Positions 61,797 to 64,000 of a DNA stretch of 64,000 nt are shown here, one piece after another. A program made the translations under genes and the position numbers. The notes under the pieces are model-generated. The model was not told where the DNA came from and searched no databases. It saw only the letters and a program-made list of their open reading frames with translations. Source of the DNA: Coraliomargarita algicola (GTDB lineage Bacteria > Verrucomicrobiota > Verrucomicrobiia > Opitutales > Coraliomargaritaceae); the NCBI RefSeq assembly GCF_033878955.1, contig NZ_CP138858.1:5173001-5237000 (forward strand). The letters are read 5' to 3'. Positions within the stretch are counted from its first letter, which is position 1. The number at the start of each line of letters is the position of its first letter.

Positions 61797-64000
61797 ATGA
61801 ACCCATTACAATTCGTGATGAATAGCAAAGCGGTCAACGCCATTGCCGAATTAAAGTTAATATCCTGTTTGCTGCTAGTGCTCTCGTTGAGTCTATCCGT
61901 GCAAGCAGTTAAAGCAGATCTAGTCATTGATACGATTGATCCTAATTCTATTGCAACATGGGCGTCTCGCTTAAAGGCAGGCCATTTTTTGGCTCAGGCT
62001 ACTATGGGAGGAACTCAAGCTGAAATTGACGATTTAGCAGATCGCATTATCGAGATTGGAGAAGATGCTGCTTTCAATGAGTGGATCGATGATCAATTCA
62101 GCATGCCCTATGATTCATTTTTTAACTTTACGAAAGGTATGGTTGAGGGGGACGGATACACGTTTGATACCTTTTATGGCGATGACTCTACATTGAGGTT
62201 CGCTGTTCAGCGTTATTCCGAAATCGCTTGGTGGGATCGAGCGATTCAGGCTCAGGATCAACTACGCCAAAGAGTTGCGTGGGCGTTGATTCAGGTATTT
62301 GTTACCTCAGAACAATTCTCATTAGGAGCTTTTGCGAATGTCTCCTATTACGACATGCTTTTGAGAAATTCCTTTGGGGATTACCGAACTCTACTCGAAG
62401 AGGTCACCTATCATCCAGCCATGGGTTTTTATTTAAGTAGTTTGAAGAATGCGAAGGGCGATGAGAGTCTTGGTGTATTCGCGGATGAAAATTTTGCACG
62501 TGAAATACTGCAGTTGTTTTCAATGGGGGTGTATGAACTGGATATGAATGGTGATTATGTATTCGATCAAAGTTCAAATACTGAAAATTTGGCTCTGGGA
62601 AAGTCCACGTCCCAATCATCCGTCAAGGTTGGTGGCGTAAGCTCACGCGCCGTTGATGGCAATACCAGTGGTTACTGGTCCGAGGGATCGATTACCCATA
62701 CACAAAACGAATTACAGCCCTGGTGGGAGGTTGATCTAGGAGCCAATCAGACGATTGGTGATATTAAATTATACAATAGACTCGGATACGAGGCGAGGCT
62801 CTCGGATTTTACGATTCAAGTAATTAATGCTGACGGAACTGTCACGTTTTCTGAATCAATTAGTGATCATCCAGATCCTGTTATGACGATCAATGCGGGA
62901 GGAGCGATTGGGCAGATGATCAAGATTCAATTGAATCAGAATGGAACATTGTCATTGGCAGAAGTAGAGGTGTTTGGGGGAGAGGCCCTTCGTCCCGTTG
63001 AAAATTATACCAATGAAGACATTAAACAATTCGCGAAGGTGTTTACTGGCTTAACGTATGCAGATGATGACGGTAACGTTGCAGCATCTTTTTACGCAGC
63101 TCCCAGAAATCACCACCATATGGCGATTTATCAGGATTTTCATGATACAACTGAGAAAACACTCTTACGCGGAGTCACGCTACCTGCTGGGCAGTCTGGT
63201 GATCAAGATATCTCTGACGCTTTAGACAATATTGCTGCCACGCCAAGTGTGCCTCCTTTTATGGCAATACGGTTGATTCAACGTATGACGTCGTCCAACC
63301 CGTCTCCAACATATATTGAAAACGTAAGTAATGTCTGGGCGAGCACCTCGGGCGATATGAAGTCTGTTATTCGGGCTATTCTTATGGATCCAGAGGCACG
63401 GGATTCATTTGAAATATCAACCTCACCTTATTACTCCACGTTGGGATCTGATAATGTTGCTTTAGGTCAAGCGACTTCACAGTCATCGGAAGTATATGGT
63501 GGTGTGAGTGCTCGTGCAGTTGATGGCAATACGGATGGAGTCTGGGCAGGAGGATCAGTGACACACACCGCAACTGAATCACAACCATGGTGGGAGGTCG
63601 ATCTTGGTGAAAACCGCAGTATTGGATTAATCAATGTGTTTAACCGGACTGATCGGCACTCAAGTCGTTTATCCAATTTTACTGTTTCGATTATGGATGG
63701 GAATGGCGATGTGATCTATTCAAAAAACATTATTAACTATCCGGAATTGTCGGTTGCGATTGATCCAAAAGGAGCGACAGGGCAACGAGTCCGCGTTCAG
63801 TTAGATGGTGACGGGATCCTATCATTAGCAGAAGTTCAAATATTCGAAGCGTTGTCTGAAACGGATATAAATTTGGCTCAAGGAAGAGCGACGGCGCAGT
63901 CATCGGAAATATATGGCGGCGTGAGCTCTCGTGCGGTTGATGGCGACTCTAATGGGGTTTGGTCTGATGGATCTGTTACTCATACGGCTAACGAATCGCA
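61797..64000 (+). CDS. DUF1800 protein with inserted F-type (fucose lectin-like) domains, 3' end beyond window
   Basis: The frame is open from ATG 61797 to the edge (734 codons). Signal peptide (LISCLLLVLSLSLSVQA), then DUF1800 features: AGHFLAQATMGGT, LRQRVAWALIQVFVTSEQ, FAREILQLFSMGVYELD. After residue about 260 a discoidin/F-type domain (NLALGKSTSQSS…WWEVDLG) is inserted, then DUF1800 resumes with NYTNEDIKQFAKVFTGLTY and PPFMAIRLIQRM. Second (from about 557) and third (from about 692) lectin domains follow. The second has His590, then Arg617-x-Asp619 and Arg624, exactly the HX26RXDX4R fucose-binding motif. It is probably a cell-surface glycan-binding protein. Confidence 0.85.
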   Translation, partial: MNPLQFVMNSKAVNAIAELKLISCLLLVLSLSLSVQAVKADLVIDTIDPNSIATWASRLKAGHFLAQATMGGTQAEIDDLADRIIEIGEDAAFNEWIDDQFSMPYDSFFNFTKGMVEGDGYTFDTFYGDDSTLRFAVQRYSEIAWWDRAIQAQDQLRQRVAWALIQVFVTSEQFSLGAFANVSYYDMLLRNSFGDYRTLLEEVTYHPAMGFYLSSLKNAKGDESLGVFADENFAREILQLFSMGVYELDMNGDYVFDQSSNTENLALGKSTSQSSVKVGGVSSRAVDGNTSGYWSEGSITHTQNELQPWWEVDLGANQTIGDIKLYNRLGYEARLSDFTIQVINADGTVTFSESISDHPDPVMTINAGGAIGQMIKIQLNQNGTLSLAEVEVFGGEALRPVENYTNEDIKQFAKVFTGLTYADDDGNVAASFYAAPRNHHHMAIYQDFHDTTEKTLLRGVTLPAGQSGDQDISDALDNIAATPSVPPFMAIRLIQRMTSSNPSPTYIENVSNVWASTSGDMKSVIRAILMDPEARDSFEISTSPYYSTLGSDNVALGQATSQSSEVYGGVSARAVDGNTDGVWAGGSVTHTATESQPWWEVDLGENRSIGLINVFNRTDRHSSRLSNFTVSIMDGNGDVIYSKNIINYPELSVAIDPKGATGQRVRVQLDGDGILSLAEVQIFEALSETDINLAQGRATAQSSEIYGGVSSRAVDGDSNGVWSDGSVTHTANES

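Noticed and set aside
1..64000. CRISPR arrays, tRNA or rRNA genes
   Set aside because: I looked for regularly spaced direct repeats and cloverleaf-like or rRNA-like sequence and saw none.

Overview
The window looks like a chromosomal or megaplasmid region of a marine Verrucomicrobiota bacterium, probably of the Opitutales/Puniceicoccales type (Lentimonas- or Coraliomargarita-like). This is inferred from the mixture of very many S1 sulfatases, fucose-active glycosidase families, PEP-CTERM surface proteins, a large Verru_Chthon-type prepilin-like protein, a DUF1800 protein and an ExbB/ExbD/ExbD operon, with no SusC/SusD pair. The overall theme is breakdown of a sulfated, fucose-rich polysaccharide of the fucoidan type: nine apparently intact sulfatases, one internally deleted sulfatase, GH95 and GH29-like fucosidases, GH97, GH117/GH43-like propellers, GH141-like beta-helix proteins, a sialate-O-acetylesterase-like deacetylase and fucose-lectin (F-type) domains.

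Layout. 1-600: 3' end of an IS66 transposase. 0.9-5.7 kb: GH97 and two sulfatases. 5.8-12.8 kb: an operon of TPR proteins, ExbB, two ExbD and a TonB-like protein with a vWA-like domain. 12.9-17.1 kb: a large prepilin-like protein and a small exported protein. 17.6-20.3 kb (minus): response regulator and histidine kinase, divergent from a PEP-CTERM protein gene (20.5 kb). 21.6-37.7 kb: sulfatase/glycosidase cluster with GH95, a GH117-like enzyme and a 970-residue protein of unknown family. 37.8-40.4 kb (minus): a second kinase/regulator pair, again divergent from a PEP-CTERM-type gene (40.6 kb). 41.6-53.4 kb: a worn region with a frameshifted beta-helix gene, a chimeric frameshifted hydrolase, an IS3-family element that splits a histidine-phosphatase gene, and remnants of a sulfatase-like and a PEP-CTERM-like gene, interspersed with intact sulfatase, acetylesterase and GH29-like genes. 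53.4-61.4 kb: a large beta-helix enzyme with lectin-like and PDZ domains, then three tandem paralogous propeller proteins. 61.8 kb to the edge: a DUF1800 protein carrying inserted F-type lectin domains, continuing off the window.

How it may work together. The exported enzymes would desulfate, deacetylate and trim the glycan. The two kinases have carbohydrate-binding-like (discoidin-type) periplasmic parts and could sense it. Four copies of a TGTCACATG-type palindrome sit at a fixed distance upstream of a shared -10-like motif in front of the PEP-CTERM-type genes, the beta-helix gene and the DUF1800 gene; this is the best candidate for a local, previously undescribed regulon. Several genes carry single-base lesions, which could be real decay or assembly errors.
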